64,000 bases of DNA. Source: Fulvia fulva. Lineage: Eukaryota > Ascomycota > Dothideomycetes > Mycosphaerellales > Mycosphaerellaceae. The stretch covers positions 5,084,001 to 5,148,000 of the forward strand of contig NC_063016.1 of the NCBI RefSeq assembly GCF_020509005.1. The letters run 5' to 3'. Position numbers and translations under genes: made by a program. Positions 48,801 through 61,199 of this stretch are shown here, in pieces. The notes beneath the pieces are model-generated. The model worked only from the letters and a program-made list of their open reading frames with translations. It did no database searches and was not told where the DNA came from. Each line of letters opens with the position of its first letter. Within the stretch, counting starts at the first letter, position 1.

Positions 48801-49250
48801 CCTAAGACAATAGGCCCGATAGCGCTCCGAGCCTTCTAGAGACATAATTACTAGCTATATAGGGACCTAATAAGGGCCGAAGCAAGTATAGCGATCCAAA
48901 TCAGGTCCGAACATATTAGATTAAGGGCCTACCTATTTAGGAGACGCGTACTAGACATCTATAGCCTAGCCTACTAGTATAGCTACCTATCGTAAAACCT
49001 AGAATATATACTACTACGATACCCGTAGTAGGCGAGAGGTAGGGGAAATTAGAGGTACTAAGCGGGAAGGAGAGACTATAAGTTAATTATTAGGGACAAA
49101 GGTAACATTCGCCGAATCTCTCGGTAGATACTATAGTAGGGTTACCTCTAGTAGTTTAGCCTCGCGAGCGAGACGGATGAGTAGATAGACAAGAGGCGGA
49201 AGCGAGGGGGGTTATAGATAGGGTAGTTATTAGGGCAGGCCTATGACACT
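45884..49250 (+). pseudogene. LINE B3 ORF2: endonuclease-reverse transcriptase
   Basis: Starts around DITIV-YNVDKSRDKV; no clear initiator in frame, because the nearest ATG (45854) is in another frame. Endonuclease with LLGDFNLYYP near 46315-46350 (normally GDFNLHHP). RT: SLDIVGAFNNV near 47655, FVDDINILA with FVDD intact at 47928-47939. The post-RT block reads LLGVYKTTLISTVEIET (near 48430-48480). The C-terminal third is rich in TAG and I could not place the stop exactly. Confidence 0.75.
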
Positions 49251-49422
49251 AGCGTACCTCTAATAAGGGAAATTTAAGACGACAACTAGGAGGAAAAGAT
49301 AGGCGGGAAGGAGGAGGGGTTTTCACTAACACGGTTTCCCCTCTATATATACAAAAACAAGATAGTATAGCTATGAGGCTAAAGGGCACTATAACAGCTT
49401 AATAAAATATCTATCTATCTAT

Positions 49423-49436
49423 CTATTTGTCTAGGG
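49423..49436. repeat. TSD of LINE B3, right copy
   Basis: Identical to 44308-44321. LINE C2 resumes at 49437. Confidence 0.85.
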
Positions 49437-52400
49437 ACTATATATCGGCTACGAGACGGTACGTAAACTATCCGGGGCACTACCTATTATATAGCGCGGA
49501 ATGCCTATAGCGGAAACTAGCGAAAAACAAGGCAATTACAAACATAACCGTCGCCCTAAGATTCTACGGCGACCGTAAGTCTAGCCTATACCGGAACTAG
49601 CTAGCGGCGGTCGGGTATAAGCGCCCTAGGGCCGAGAACGATATAAAGGATACGTAACCTAGGGCGTACGGGAGGCCACGTACTCTACTAGCTACGGCGA
49701 GGGAATCTAATTAGGCCCGGCTCCCCTTTAGTATATAGCCGATAGGCGTAGACTAGGAGGTAAAAGGTAGTAGGATATAGGACGCTATAGAGGAAATGCT
49801 TGTCGATACCGATAACTAGCCTCGATACGCTTAGTATTATCTAGTATAACGTCAACTATAGCAAGGATATAGTCTATAACTATTTCCTATACGAGGCGGA
49901 CCCGTACGTCTACTACGTCCTAGTAATCTAGGAGCTATAGATTAACCCGTACTATAAGAGACTAACGACCTATAAGTTACTAGGCTATACGATATACCTA
50001 CGAGGCGACGGCAGACCCCGTACGTACTTCTATGTTAGCAAGGACATACTAGAATCCGACTAGGAGGTAGTATACTTCGTAGACGAAGAAGGCGGGGGCG
50101 ATATTACCTCCCTCTACGTAGGTAGTACCTAGATACATAACCTATATATATAACCGCTAGCCTCGAGGTCTAGCCGCGACCTAGGGGTCTATAGACACCT
50201 AGATAGTGCGCTTAAGAGACAAGGGTGCTATATCGTAGTAGGAGACTTTAACGTACACTACCCTTCCTAGGAAAGCCTTATATAGCCGCACCCTATAGCC
50301 GACGAAGTACTCGACTTGATAGCGAGCAACGCAATTGCCCTTAATACCCCGAAGGACCTAGGCACCTAGAAGAGAGGGGGACTCTAAGGTACGATCGACC
50401 TCTCCTAGATCTTAGATAGCTACTACTATACGGTAACCTACTATAGGATCGAACATAAACTCGAGGCGTCGTTAGACTACATACTAGTCAGGACCTCTAT
50501 TACGATATAGATATAACGTATACTAGCGAGAACCCCTAAGCTAAACTAGGGAAAGGCCTACTAGGCTAACATCTAGGCGTACCTCGATAACTCCGAGAGG
50601 CTAGTATAGATCGCGTAGTAGTAATATAATAGTAAAGGCGAGATAGACGAGGCAGTCTAAGGGTTAATAGACGAAATAAGAAAAGCGACCTTACTTTACG
50701 TTCCGCTTACCTAACTAACAATATAGTCTAAACTATACTAGACGCCGAAGTGTACTACGGTAGTAAGAGAAGTAAGGAGAGCCCGCCGGGTATAGACGAG
50801 CAGCTATAGCGAGGAGGCCTAGAACGTATATAGGGAGGTATACTAATAGAAGAAAGCTATAATATAGAGGGAGAAAGTAGTCGGCTAGAGAGCTATAGTA
50901 GAAGAAATCGCTAACAAGCTAGCGAGGATATAGAAGCTAGTAAAATAGGCCCGATAGGACCCTATATAGGGCCCCTCCTTCTCTATCCTAGCGCTATAAT
51001 CGCCTAGTAGCCCGGTTAGCGAGCCCGAGGCTAAGGCGCGTCTACTAGCTAGTAAGTTCTTCCCGCCCCTAGTCGAGGCTAATCTAAGCGATATAAATAG
51101 CTCTACTCCCCTAGCCCCTAGTATCGCGGTCTAATAGAATATGTCCGAGGGAGAAGTTACCGCTATACTTAGGAAGTTACTAGTAAAGAAAGCCCCGGGC
51201 CGGATAGGATCCTTAACAAACTACTAAAGAAGTATAGAGATTAACTAGCCCTAGTAGTCGTAGCGATCTTTAACGCCTACCTATAGACCGGATACTACCT
51301 AACGGTATTTAAATAATCGATAATAGTAGTCTTACGTAAGCCGTAAAAGGAAGACTATACGTAGATAAAGTCGTACCGCCTAATTACGCTCCTTAATACT
51401 CTTAGGAAGGCGCTTAAGAAGCTAGTTATAACGAGACTCTCTAAGGCGGTAGAGTAGTACTCCCTACTCCCGGATACCTAGATAGGTACGCGCCTATAGC
51501 GATCGACGCTATCCGCGATAGAACTTATTACCTCTTAGGTAAAGGCTCTCTAGTATAGGAATAGGGATAAGGTAGTATCCTTACTTAGTCTAGATATATC
51601 GGGAGCCTTCGACTACGTATTATACCCGCGGCTACTCTATATCCTAAGGTCGAAAGGACTCCCTACGTAGCTTATTAGCTTCGTACGGTCCTACCTCTAA
51701 AACCGTAGTACATCGATCCTAGTCGGTTAGTATAGAAGCCTATTTTAAGTAGTCTATACTAGAATCCCGTAAGGCTTAACGCTAGTACCTATCCTATTCC
51801 TCTTCTTTATAGCGACGCTACTCCTAGCCCTAGAATCCTAGAACACCGCTACGAGCGGCTTCGTAGACGATACGAATATCCTAGCGTAGTCTTCCTCGAC
51901 TAAGGAAAACTATAGGCTACTAGAAGAGAAGCACAAGATCTACGAGGACTAGGCTAGGAGGCACGGGGCTCGGTTTGCCCTAGAGAAGTATAATCTAATA
52001 CACTTTACGCGCCGGCTACGGTTCTATAATATATAAGCTTCTATCTAGATATAGGGGTATATAACTAACCCGGTCAATTAGCTTAGGATCCTCGGACTAT
52101 AGGTAGACCCGGCGCTACGGTAGAGGAAGTACGTATAGGTAATATTACGGAAAGCTAAACAGAATATAGCATTATACTAGAGGCTTACTACGTCTATATA
52201 GGGGGCGGACTTCCGGTAGTTACGACTTCTATATACGGCTATTATACGGCCAGTCCTTACCTATAGTAGCTAAGTATAGTCCTTAGGTAAGAGGGCCTGC
52301 CTATCGAAGGGACTCGTCGCGCCGCTAGCGAAGATCTAAAACTAATGCCTAAGGAAGGTTACCGGGGTATATAAGTCGACACTAACGAGGATACTTAAGT

Positions 52401-53310
52401 ACGAGACCGCTATACCGCCGATCGACCTATATATCTAGGGACTACGGACCTCCTACTTAGGCAAGTCGGCATAGTACCTAGTATAGAAGGTCATCGCTAG
52501 TGTAGTCGTAAGGGCCCGCGAATTAGTACTAGCGTATAAGGGCATTCGACCCGGAAACGAGCCGAACTACCGGGTAAGGGACGAATAGCTAGTAACGCGA
52601 TAGGAAGGTAAGAAGTCGTTTATAGAGCAACTATAGAAAGAGAGGTAGAACAACTAGGGTGTAGGGTATAGTAGACGCCCTTAGCTAGCGGGACAACCTA
52701 AGGAATAGTTAGCTACAAAATCCGCGGTCAAGCACCCCCCGAAGCTTATCTACTACCGCCTTACGAGGGTATAGAGTAGTATAGTAACCTAACTACGAAG
52801 CGAACATATCGGCCTCTAGGGGTACCTATTATAGAGGAAGGTTCTAGGATATACGAATACTAGCTACCTCTACGGCTATCGCTCCTAGAACGTACGGTAC
52901 GTACTCCTCGTCTATCCAAGGTAGTCGCTAGGAAGGGGGGAGTAGATAGTAAAGGCGAGGAACCGGACGATTAGGGCACTTCTTAATAACGCTAAGGACC
53001 TACGGCGTATTACGAACTAGATACTAGAGAAGGGCTAGCTAGAACAGTACCGCCTAGTAGGAGTAGTATAGGAAGAGAGGATACGACGTAGCGCGACGAG
53101 ACCGGCTAGGAGCGGGGGCTAACGGGGTAGTAATATAGACTACGTACGTTTAGAGGGAAAGCTAATCTAGATAAGGAGTAGTCGGGGGCAGGAAGGGTTT
53201 TCACCTATTCGGGTTTCCCTTTGTATATAACAATAGATATATACCTATATAGGCCGGATAGGGTCCTAGAATAGGGGAATAACAAATCTATCTATCTATC
53301 TATCTATCTA
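49437..53310 (+). mobile_element. LINE C2, 3' part
   Basis: Rest of ORF1, then ORF2 from about 49800. The endonuclease has VGDFN-x-HYPS near 50240. RT has SLDISGAFDYV (near 51590) and FVDD at 51860-51871. The tail (CTAT)n runs at 53287-53310. The left and right flanks of C2 (Helitron and Gypsy pol) do not share a TSD that I can see, so a later rearrangement or deletion at one end is likely. Confidence 0.8.
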
Positions 53311-55770
53311 ATAAGCATCCTCTCTACCTCCTCTTCGTTAATACTAGCGTTATTAAGTATAATCTTATAGTAGTATCTATACCGGCTAAACACTATCTCG
53401 TATAAGAACTTAGTAATCGCCCGCGAATTTAGAGGCTTCCGTACGACCTTCGCCTTAATCTACCTACTTAGAGCTTCTCGGGCGATAAGTAGGTACCCGT
53501 TTCTATATACGTAGGCGGGATTATAGTACTACCTCTCTCCTATAACCTACTAAGTCGATAAGTACATTTCTCCTACTCTCTAGTTGTCTTTACGAAAGTT
53601 ATAAGGAGTATAAGTCCTTACCTAATTCGATACGTCGGAGAAGTAGCCCTCCTAGTAATACCGGCTAGTAATAAGATTATATACTAGCTCGGTACTCCGG
53701 TAACTATACTTTTTATAATAGTATATTACGATCTCTTTCTAAGTATTATTATCGTCTACTACTAGCTATATCGGTACACCCCTTCGCCGCTAATAAAACA
53801 AGAGCTTGTCTCTTAAGTAGTACCGAGGACTATTCTTAACGAGGTTTCGATACTTAGCCCGGGTAACCCCTTCCGGTCGTATTTAATATTCTAGAATATA
53901 AGCTATAAGCTTGGAATTGTTACTATACTAGGGTTCGAGGAGTCGTTTACGCTCTAGAATAACGGGGAAAGTATTAACTAGCTCGGCGTAACGGAAGAAT
54001 TTGTCGTTAATTATCTTATAAATATTATCGTTAGGTTCCGTAAGCTCCTTAGCTATAGGTAGTTTACGAGACAGTATATCCGGTCCGGAGTACTTCTTCC
54101 TATCGACATGCCTTACTTTAAAGGTAAATAGCCGGATCTAAGTAACCTACCTTACTATTATAGAGTTTAGAATGTCGGATACTAGCCGATTTAACTACTA
54201 TACTAGCGTTTTAGTATTGACTTCGAGGATAAAGTCTACTCCTACGAGGTAGCGCTATACCTTCTTAAGGCCCTTTAGCACTCCGAGGTACTCCCGCTTT
54301 CCTATATCGTACTTAGCCTCGGTTACGTTCTAGGTGCCGCTCTTATACCTTACTAGGTGTCTTCGTCGAGTATTGTCTAGTAATTCCTACGATATTATAT
54401 AATCCTACCTAATACTACTCGCGTTAATAGAAACGAAGATCCTACTAGCTCCTAGGGCGTAGGAGATAGTTACTAACACTAGTGTTATTACTAAGAATCT
54501 TACTAGGTTCTCTTTCGAGAACTACTTATTCTTAGTCTAGACAAACTCGACGTCCTTCCTTAAAAGCTTATATATTAGCCGAGTAACGATTACGAACTAG
54601 GGGATCTAAATCCGGAAGTAAATATAGATCCTAATATAAACTCGAACGTCCTTTACGTACTTTAGGGTTAGCTAGTCTAAGATCTTAGCTACTACCTTAG
54701 GATCTAGATAGCGGCCGCTCGGGCTAGTAATATAGCCTACGATCTTTAGGGTCTTATAAAGCCACTACGACTTCCCCCCTACGACTACCGCTCCGGCCCT
54801 CTCTAGGTCCGTAAGAATAAGATTAAGGGATATAATATGTTTGACGACCTATTATCGAAGGCTAGACTCTACCTTAGCGTTACTATAATCCTTAGTAGGA
54901 CCTTTTACGCTAATATCGTTAAGAAATAGTTTTGCTCGGTAAGAAATATAGTCTATTAACACCTTAGTTACTACCCGTACGAACTGAGTAACTAAGTTCG
55001 TCGTACCCTATAGTAACGTTATATACCGTATAAGCCTAAGAGGCGTTATAAAGGCCGTTAAATCTCGGCTACTTTCGTTAAGCGTGATCTAGTCGTACCC
55101 CGAAAACAAGTCTACTAAAGAGGCTACTCTATACCTAGTAAAGTCTTCCGAGAACCCGTCCGTATCTAGGGGAATGTTTGTATCCCTTATCGTCACCTCG
55201 TTTAAGAGTATAGTAGAGTTGATTAACCTATATAGTATAGCTTCGCTATTTACCTCGAATTTCTTCGCTACTAAGAACTAAGTATTCGTATAAGTACCTT
55301 GACTATACTTAAGAATTCTATTCTTAATTCAAGCGCGGATTATCTATACTATAATCGCTCGTAAGCTTAGGTATAACCGGATGTTCCGCGCCTACTACGG
55401 TTTGTACGTAATCGTTATGATCTTCTAAGGAGGTATAACATTATATCTAATCTACCGTGTATAGCTAAAATCCTACGCTAGGACACCTTCTCGGTTAAAG
55501 AGCATTTTATTAAATATCTGTCTTTCCTTAGCTAAGAGAGCGATACTAACCTTAATACTAGCGAGCCTTTTAGATATAATCCTCGAGCCGCGCTCGATAC
55601 TAGAGAACTTTTTAATAAGATACCTCCTATCGAACGGGCCTTACCCTACTAGTATTAGAGATTCCTAGTAAAGGGCCTTCCGCTTCTAATCTATATTACT
55701 ATCTACTTTCGACTAAGGCCTCTCGTAAACGCTCGTATTAATAGGTCTTTTCTTATTAGCTTTTCGCTAA
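53311..55770 (-). pseudogene. Gypsy-type pol: RT, RNase H and integrase
   Basis: Minus-strand order. RT (about 55250-54550) reads EVTIRDTNIPL, DLFSGYD-ITL, SRDLTAFITPLRLIR. The catalytic box FLND is at 54915-54926, normally FLDD. RNase H (about 54450-54050): SRIFVSINASS, GKREYLGVLKGLKKV, FILEVNTKTLV. Integrase (from about 53950): a zinc-type stretch with YYKKYSYRSTELVY, then ILNNASINEEEVE, where the DNG box has Asn for Asp. The gene is cut at the LINE C2 tail on the left and the LINE B5 tail on the right. No gag or LTR is present. Confidence 0.8.
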
Positions 55771-58698
55771 TATATAGATAGATATTTCATTAAGCTATTA
55801 TAGTGCCCTTTGGCCTATATAGCTATACTATCTTGTTTTCGTATATATAGAGGGGAAACCGTATTAGTGAAAACCCCTCCTCCTTCCCGCCTATCTTTTC
55901 CCCCTAGTTGTCGTCTTAGATTTCCCTTATTAGGGGTACGCTAGTATTATAGGCCTGCCCTAATAACTACCCTATCTATAACCCCCCTAGCTTCCGCCTC
56001 TTATCTATCTACTCCTCCGTCTCGCTAGCGAGGCTAAACTACTAGAGGTATCCCTACTATAGTATCTACCGAGAGATTCGGCGAATGTTACCTTTGTCCC
56101 TAATAATTAACTTATAGTCTCTCCTTCCCGCTTAGTACCTCTAATTTCCCCTACCTCTCGCCTACTACGGGCATCGTAGTAGTATATATTCTAGGTTTTA
56201 CGATAGGTAGCTATACTAGTAGGCTAGGCTATAGATGTCTAGTACGCGTCTCCTAAATAGGTAGGCCCTTAATCTAATATGTTCGGACCTAATTTGGATC
56301 GCTATACTTGCTTCGGCCCTTATTAGGTCCCTATATAGCTAGTAATTATATCTCTAGAATGCTCTAAGTACTATCGGGCCTATTGTCTTAGGGGGTTTCC
56401 TTTTCTAGTCCTACTCCTATAGGTAGCTCGCTATCTATTCCGCTAGGCTTTAGGTCTTAGCCTTACTCCCGCCGGCCTAGCGAGTCCTACGCTCCTCCTC
56501 TTTTCGTGCTAGCCATTCGGTACTTGTCTATACGGCCGTAAAGGTAGTAATGTCATCCTCTTTTTAGCTTGTCCTATGTCCGGCCCTTCTCCGGTAGCGG
56601 CTTTCTATCTTATTCTTTACCTCCTAGATCGTAGTTTATATAGGGTAATCTGTCGTCTTTACCGCGTATTAAATTCTTATTCCCCGGATATATTGGCCGA
56701 TTAGTAGGGTTCCTATCTCTATTTCTACCGTACTTATTAACGTTGTCTTATATACGCCTAGTATCCTATATAGGTTACCTACCTATATCCTATTTAGGGG
56801 TTGCTCTATCCGTTTTAGGATCGGCTTACCTACGCCTCCTATTCCCTAAATCTATGCCCCGTATATTATAGCTAGTCTAACGATCGCCTTATATATTACC
56901 TATACCTTATCGAATATTACTCCCTATATAGACGCCGTGATCCTCTTTATCGAGGCTTCGTTAACTTACGCTCGACTCTAGGCTTTCTTAATCTATACGT
57001 TCTAGCTTAGCTTTAGGTCGAGCTAGATCCCTAGTACTCGTAGCTCCGCTAATAGCTTAGTCTCGTAGCCTTAGATTCTTACCGCCGCCTTTATATTATA
57101 GTATGTTCGCGCTTTACTAAAGTATATAAGCTAGTACTTTTTAGGGGCGAACCGGGCACTATACTTCTTTACCTACTCCTCGTATTTCTTATACCTATCT
57201 TTAAGGAGGCGACAGTTCTCCTCTATCGAGTCTAACTAGGCTAGAATGTTTATATTGTCTACGAATCCCGATACTAAGGTTTACGGAGAGGTAAGTAGGG
57301 GAATTAGATTAGACATAAATATTAGAAATAGAATAGGGAAGAGAGTAGATCCCTAAGGTATTCTAGCCTCTACCTTTACCGGGTCGGACGTATACCTCCC
57401 TAGGACTAGGTATGTCGTCCGTTCCTAGAGAAAGGGTAGACAAACTTCGTTACCTACTAGGGGATGCCTTTCTACTATAGGATATATATTAGCCTTTAGT
57501 ATAAGACGTTATCGAAGGCTCCTACAATGTCGAGGGATAGTAAGGACGCCGCTCGGTTCCTACCGTAGTACGAGAGGGTCTGAATTTACTCCGTAATTAG
57601 CTCTATTACTATAAGTATCGATCGCTAGCTTCTGTCCCCTATCTATATTACTAGGAGTACGTAGTTATCCTCGGCTAGCTACGTAAGTCTCTAGGCTACT
57701 ATCTTTTCTAGGACCTTCCCTATTGTGTTTAGAAGTACGATTAGTCTATACAATTTAGGCTAAGTATAGTCCTCCTTCTATAGCTTACGTAGCACTACTG
57801 TTATAGACTCTCTATACGGCTTCGGGTGATACCCTAGCCGTAGGTACGCGGTAAATAGGTTTATAAGGCTCGGCGCGATCTCTTCTCTATACTCTTTTAG
57901 TAGTATATTTAGTATCCTATCTAGGCCTAGGGCTTTTCGTCCTTTTAGCTTACTTATAGCTCCTATTACTATATTAGAGCTAACCGCCCAATCTATGTCT
58001 AGGGGTTCCGGGTATATACTCGGGTCGATGTCCGTAAGGTCTACCTCTACTTATATCGAAAAGAAATAGTCGGCTAATACTTTTGCCTTACCCCGGGGCG
58101 TAGCCTAGGCAATCCCTTCGCGGTCTACGATTAGAGGGAAGTAAGGGGTTTGTTGCTCTTTAGGTAGTCGTGCCTATTTAGTAAGTCTCTATATCTGTTC
58201 CGGGTTTTCTATAACGAGCCCGATCGTTACTCTCTAGTCCTATAGCTTATCGCATCTTATCTATACCTTCTTCTCTTATATTGCGCGATAGTATTGCTCC
58301 TACGTCTCGTAGGTATACTCCTTCGTCTACTATCGCCTTGCCCTTCTAGCCTCCTTTACCTTCGTAGAGTATTTAGGGGTCTAGAAGGCCTTCTACTACG
58401 CTAAGGGCCGGAGTAGCGGCGTATATTATTCTACTACTTACTATATAACCGAGGTAATCTGTTCCGCTACTTGATTTAGCTAAGCTGTCGTCTCGAGTTC
58501 TCTATACTATAGTAGGTTCGCTATTAGGAAGCCTCTTATATCGTCTTAGCGTACCTTCTTCTAGTTACGGCGTAGTTTACTTACTAGCTCCTCTATCGCC
58601 TTTACCCCTAGCGTCGTTTAAATAGGGATTTAGTCTAAGGAGGCTTCTAGCGCGTAGTTCGGTCGGTATTAGACTAGTCTCTCTTTAAGTTCTCGTTA
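55771..58698 (-). mobile_element. LINE B5, cut at its 5' side by a Gypsy LTR
   Basis: Near-identical to B4 but without the internal deletion, so it shows the segment that B4 lost (57474-58365). The tail is at 55771-55782. The catalytic box reads FVDN at 57254-57265. Homology to B4 stops at 58698, exactly where the Gypsy LTR starts, in the endonuclease region. The missing 5' part may lie beyond the Gypsy element, outside the window. Confidence 0.85.
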
Positions 58699-58860
58699 TT
58701 ACGGCCCTAGGCCTAGTAAATAGTCAGCTAGTATATAGGTCACGTGACCGCGCGTTACTAGCGCGCCTCGGCTATATATAACCTCGGCGTACCTCGCGCT
58801 CCTCTTTCCTACGTATCTAGCTACTTTATATTAATACGATTATAAACCGTTATACTTAGC
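58699..58860 (+). repeat. 5' LTR of Gypsy element (end uncertain)
   Basis: Starts tattacggccctaggc (originally TG). It shares blocks with the LTR-like insert at 23235/28296. It has a TATA-like ctatatataac near 58770-58785. Without the 3' LTR I cannot fix its end. Confidence 0.55.
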
Positions 58861-58999
58861 TAGGTCTATATATCCGTAGAAGAGCTACGACGGGATCTAT
58901 AAGAGCGTAGATTATTAATAACCGCGATAAGAAATCGCGGCGTACGATAGAAGAGTACGACGTAGTATAAGAGACTACCTTAGGCTAAGTAGTACCTAA

Positions 59000-61130
59000 T
59001 ATAGTACGACCCTAAGGACAGCAAGGCTCGCTACTAGCTATACGCCTAGTAGTACGGCGCGAGTCTATATTTAATATATAGACTTAAGGATAAACTTAAG
59101 AATAGTAGTAGGCTACTAACGACGCCGTCTAGTAGAGACTTAAGAACTTATAGCGCCTAGTTACCTACCTACCTACTAAGTTTAACTTATACGACCTTCG
59201 TACCGACGACGAGATTTAAGAAGTTAACGGTATAGCTATAGCGGTAGTCGACTATAATAACGACGGCGCGACCGAGGAAGGCGAAGGAGAAGAAATATAA
59301 CAAGTCGTAAAAACCCTCCGTATCCTAGTTAATAACTTCCTCTAACTTAACGCTAACTAGCTCGTTAGGCTAATATAAGATCCCGAGATAGTAGTAGCTA
59401 TTTACTTTATCCTACGCCGCGCCGAGTAAGAGTATAGGAATATAATATAGATAGCTACTATCCTTTACGAATAACTAGGTAAGGTAGGGTAGGAACTCGG
59501 GAAATAGAAGAGCTATAAATAGTAGATACGTAACGAGTATAACGTATTAGTTAAGGACCGCGATATATAGAAGACTAAGAAGGAGGAAGCTACTAAGTAC
59601 CGTAATATATATTAGAAGGACTTAGGTATAGTACGAGTAGAGATAAATTAGGCTAAGTAGTAGCTTATTACGGTCTAGTAGGAACTCGACAACCTAAAGG
59701 CTTAACCTAAATCCTCCTCTAGCGCCGTACTCGTAGTATAAAACGAGTCTCTAAAGAAGTAAGCTAAGGAAGCCCTATAATAGCTTAATAATAACGACTC
59801 TAAGATCAAGGCACTTAAATTAGACCTCGACATATATAAGACAGAGGCTCAAACCTACTAGAACGACATCTATAAGCTAAATTAATCCTAGCAAAACTAG
59901 GTCGACGAGCTTAAGAAGTAACTCGAGGATCGTAGTAGGTCTAGGGTACGCTCGTCGCTATCTCGCGTAATATTATAACGCCGCGTACTATAGAACGGTC
60001 GTGACTCTTTAAGAGGTAAGGATAATAAGGCGGAAGGTAGACGAGTAACTAAGAAGGGTAAGAAACACTCTCGTAAGCTAGATAATAACGACTCGGGCCC
60101 GTTATCCGAAGGTTTAGAGTTAGAGGAAGACTCGGAGTCGGATAGCGATACCCGTGCTTATCGCCGCTCTTCTAAGAAGAAGAAGTAGGTATACGACTTC
60201 GAGTCTCTAGTTAAGTACGATACCGAACTTAGCTAGCCCTTTAAGACTTAGCGCGGTATTAATAAGCCCGAGAAGTTTATCGGTACTATCGATAGTAAGC
60301 TATTAGGACCCTCCCTTAAGAAGTTCCTCTTAGAGTTAGAGACTATTGTCGACTATACGGTCTTCCGTAATAAGAAGGTAGTATTAAAGTTCGTCTATAA
60401 CCTCCTTACTTCTCCTAGCGACGCGTAGGAGTTAGTCGGACCTAAGATTCCTACTATCTCTAGCGTCCTTACGAGTAATAAGAAGTTATATAAGGGCATT
60501 AACGACCTAATTCAAGAGCTCGCTAATCGCTATAGTAACCGTAACCCTATCGGCCGAGCCCGCGAGCGTATATACTCTCTAAAGATAGACGGTAAGGACA
60601 CCTTCTAGTCCTTCTACCCGAAGTAGCGCTAGAACGTAAACATCCTAGGCCTAAAGGGTAAAGACGTAATAGACTACCTATAACGTAAGCTAATAGTCCG
60701 CTACCTTAATAAGTATCTAACGTATCGGCTAACCTCTCTTAGCGACATAATCGATAACCTTTATTAAGCCGATAAAGACTTTAAGATCTTAGACAGCCTC
60801 TACCCCCGTAATAAGAAGCCTAAGAATAATAAGAAGGACGATAAGAAGGACGGTAAGGACAAGGACGATAAGCTAGTAGGCGTAGCTCCCGGTAAGCTAC
60901 CTCGTAAGGCCTAGTCGACCCGTCCTAAGCCCTTTAAGAGTAGTCTCGGTAAGACCTTAGACAAAGCCGAGAACACTCGCTATATACGTAAGAGCCTCTA
61001 TAAGAAGTACCGTAAGCCCGGTTACCGCTTATAGTAGCGTACCTACGAGCTCTTCGAGTACGAAATGCCGGTACGTCTAGGTACTAACGCTAGCGGTACT
61101 AACGTCGTCGAATTACCGGCGGGAAATATA
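59000..61130 (+). pseudogene. Gag of Gypsy element
   Basis: The N-terminal half is rich in charged residues and could be coiled. The capsid-like core has KPEKFIGTIDSKLL, FLLELETIV, VLKFVYNLLT and ANRYSNRNP (about 60260-60560). A Lys/Asp-rich linker follows at 60800-60900. Then comes a zinc-knuckle-like block at 60999-61025 in which C-x2-C-x4-H reads Tyr at all three positions. Stops are substitution-type. The start is uncertain, because no ATG clearly begins the frame. Confidence 0.65.
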
Positions 61131-61199
61131 TAGTCTACTACTTAAGCGTAGAAGTAAGTAGATATAAACAAGAACAGTTATACGAAGAATTAAGAGAAG

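Larger units (their letters stand above)
44322..49422 (+). mobile_element. LINE B3, full-length
   Basis: 5.1 kb with a perfect 14-bp TSD, inserted inside ORF1 of LINE C2 in the same orientation. Order: short leader, ORF1, ORF2 (endonuclease, RT), 3' untranslated region and (CTAT)n tail at 49411-49426. It is the best reference copy for the B family (B1, B2, B4, B5). Dead through many TAG/TAA codons. Confidence 0.9.
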
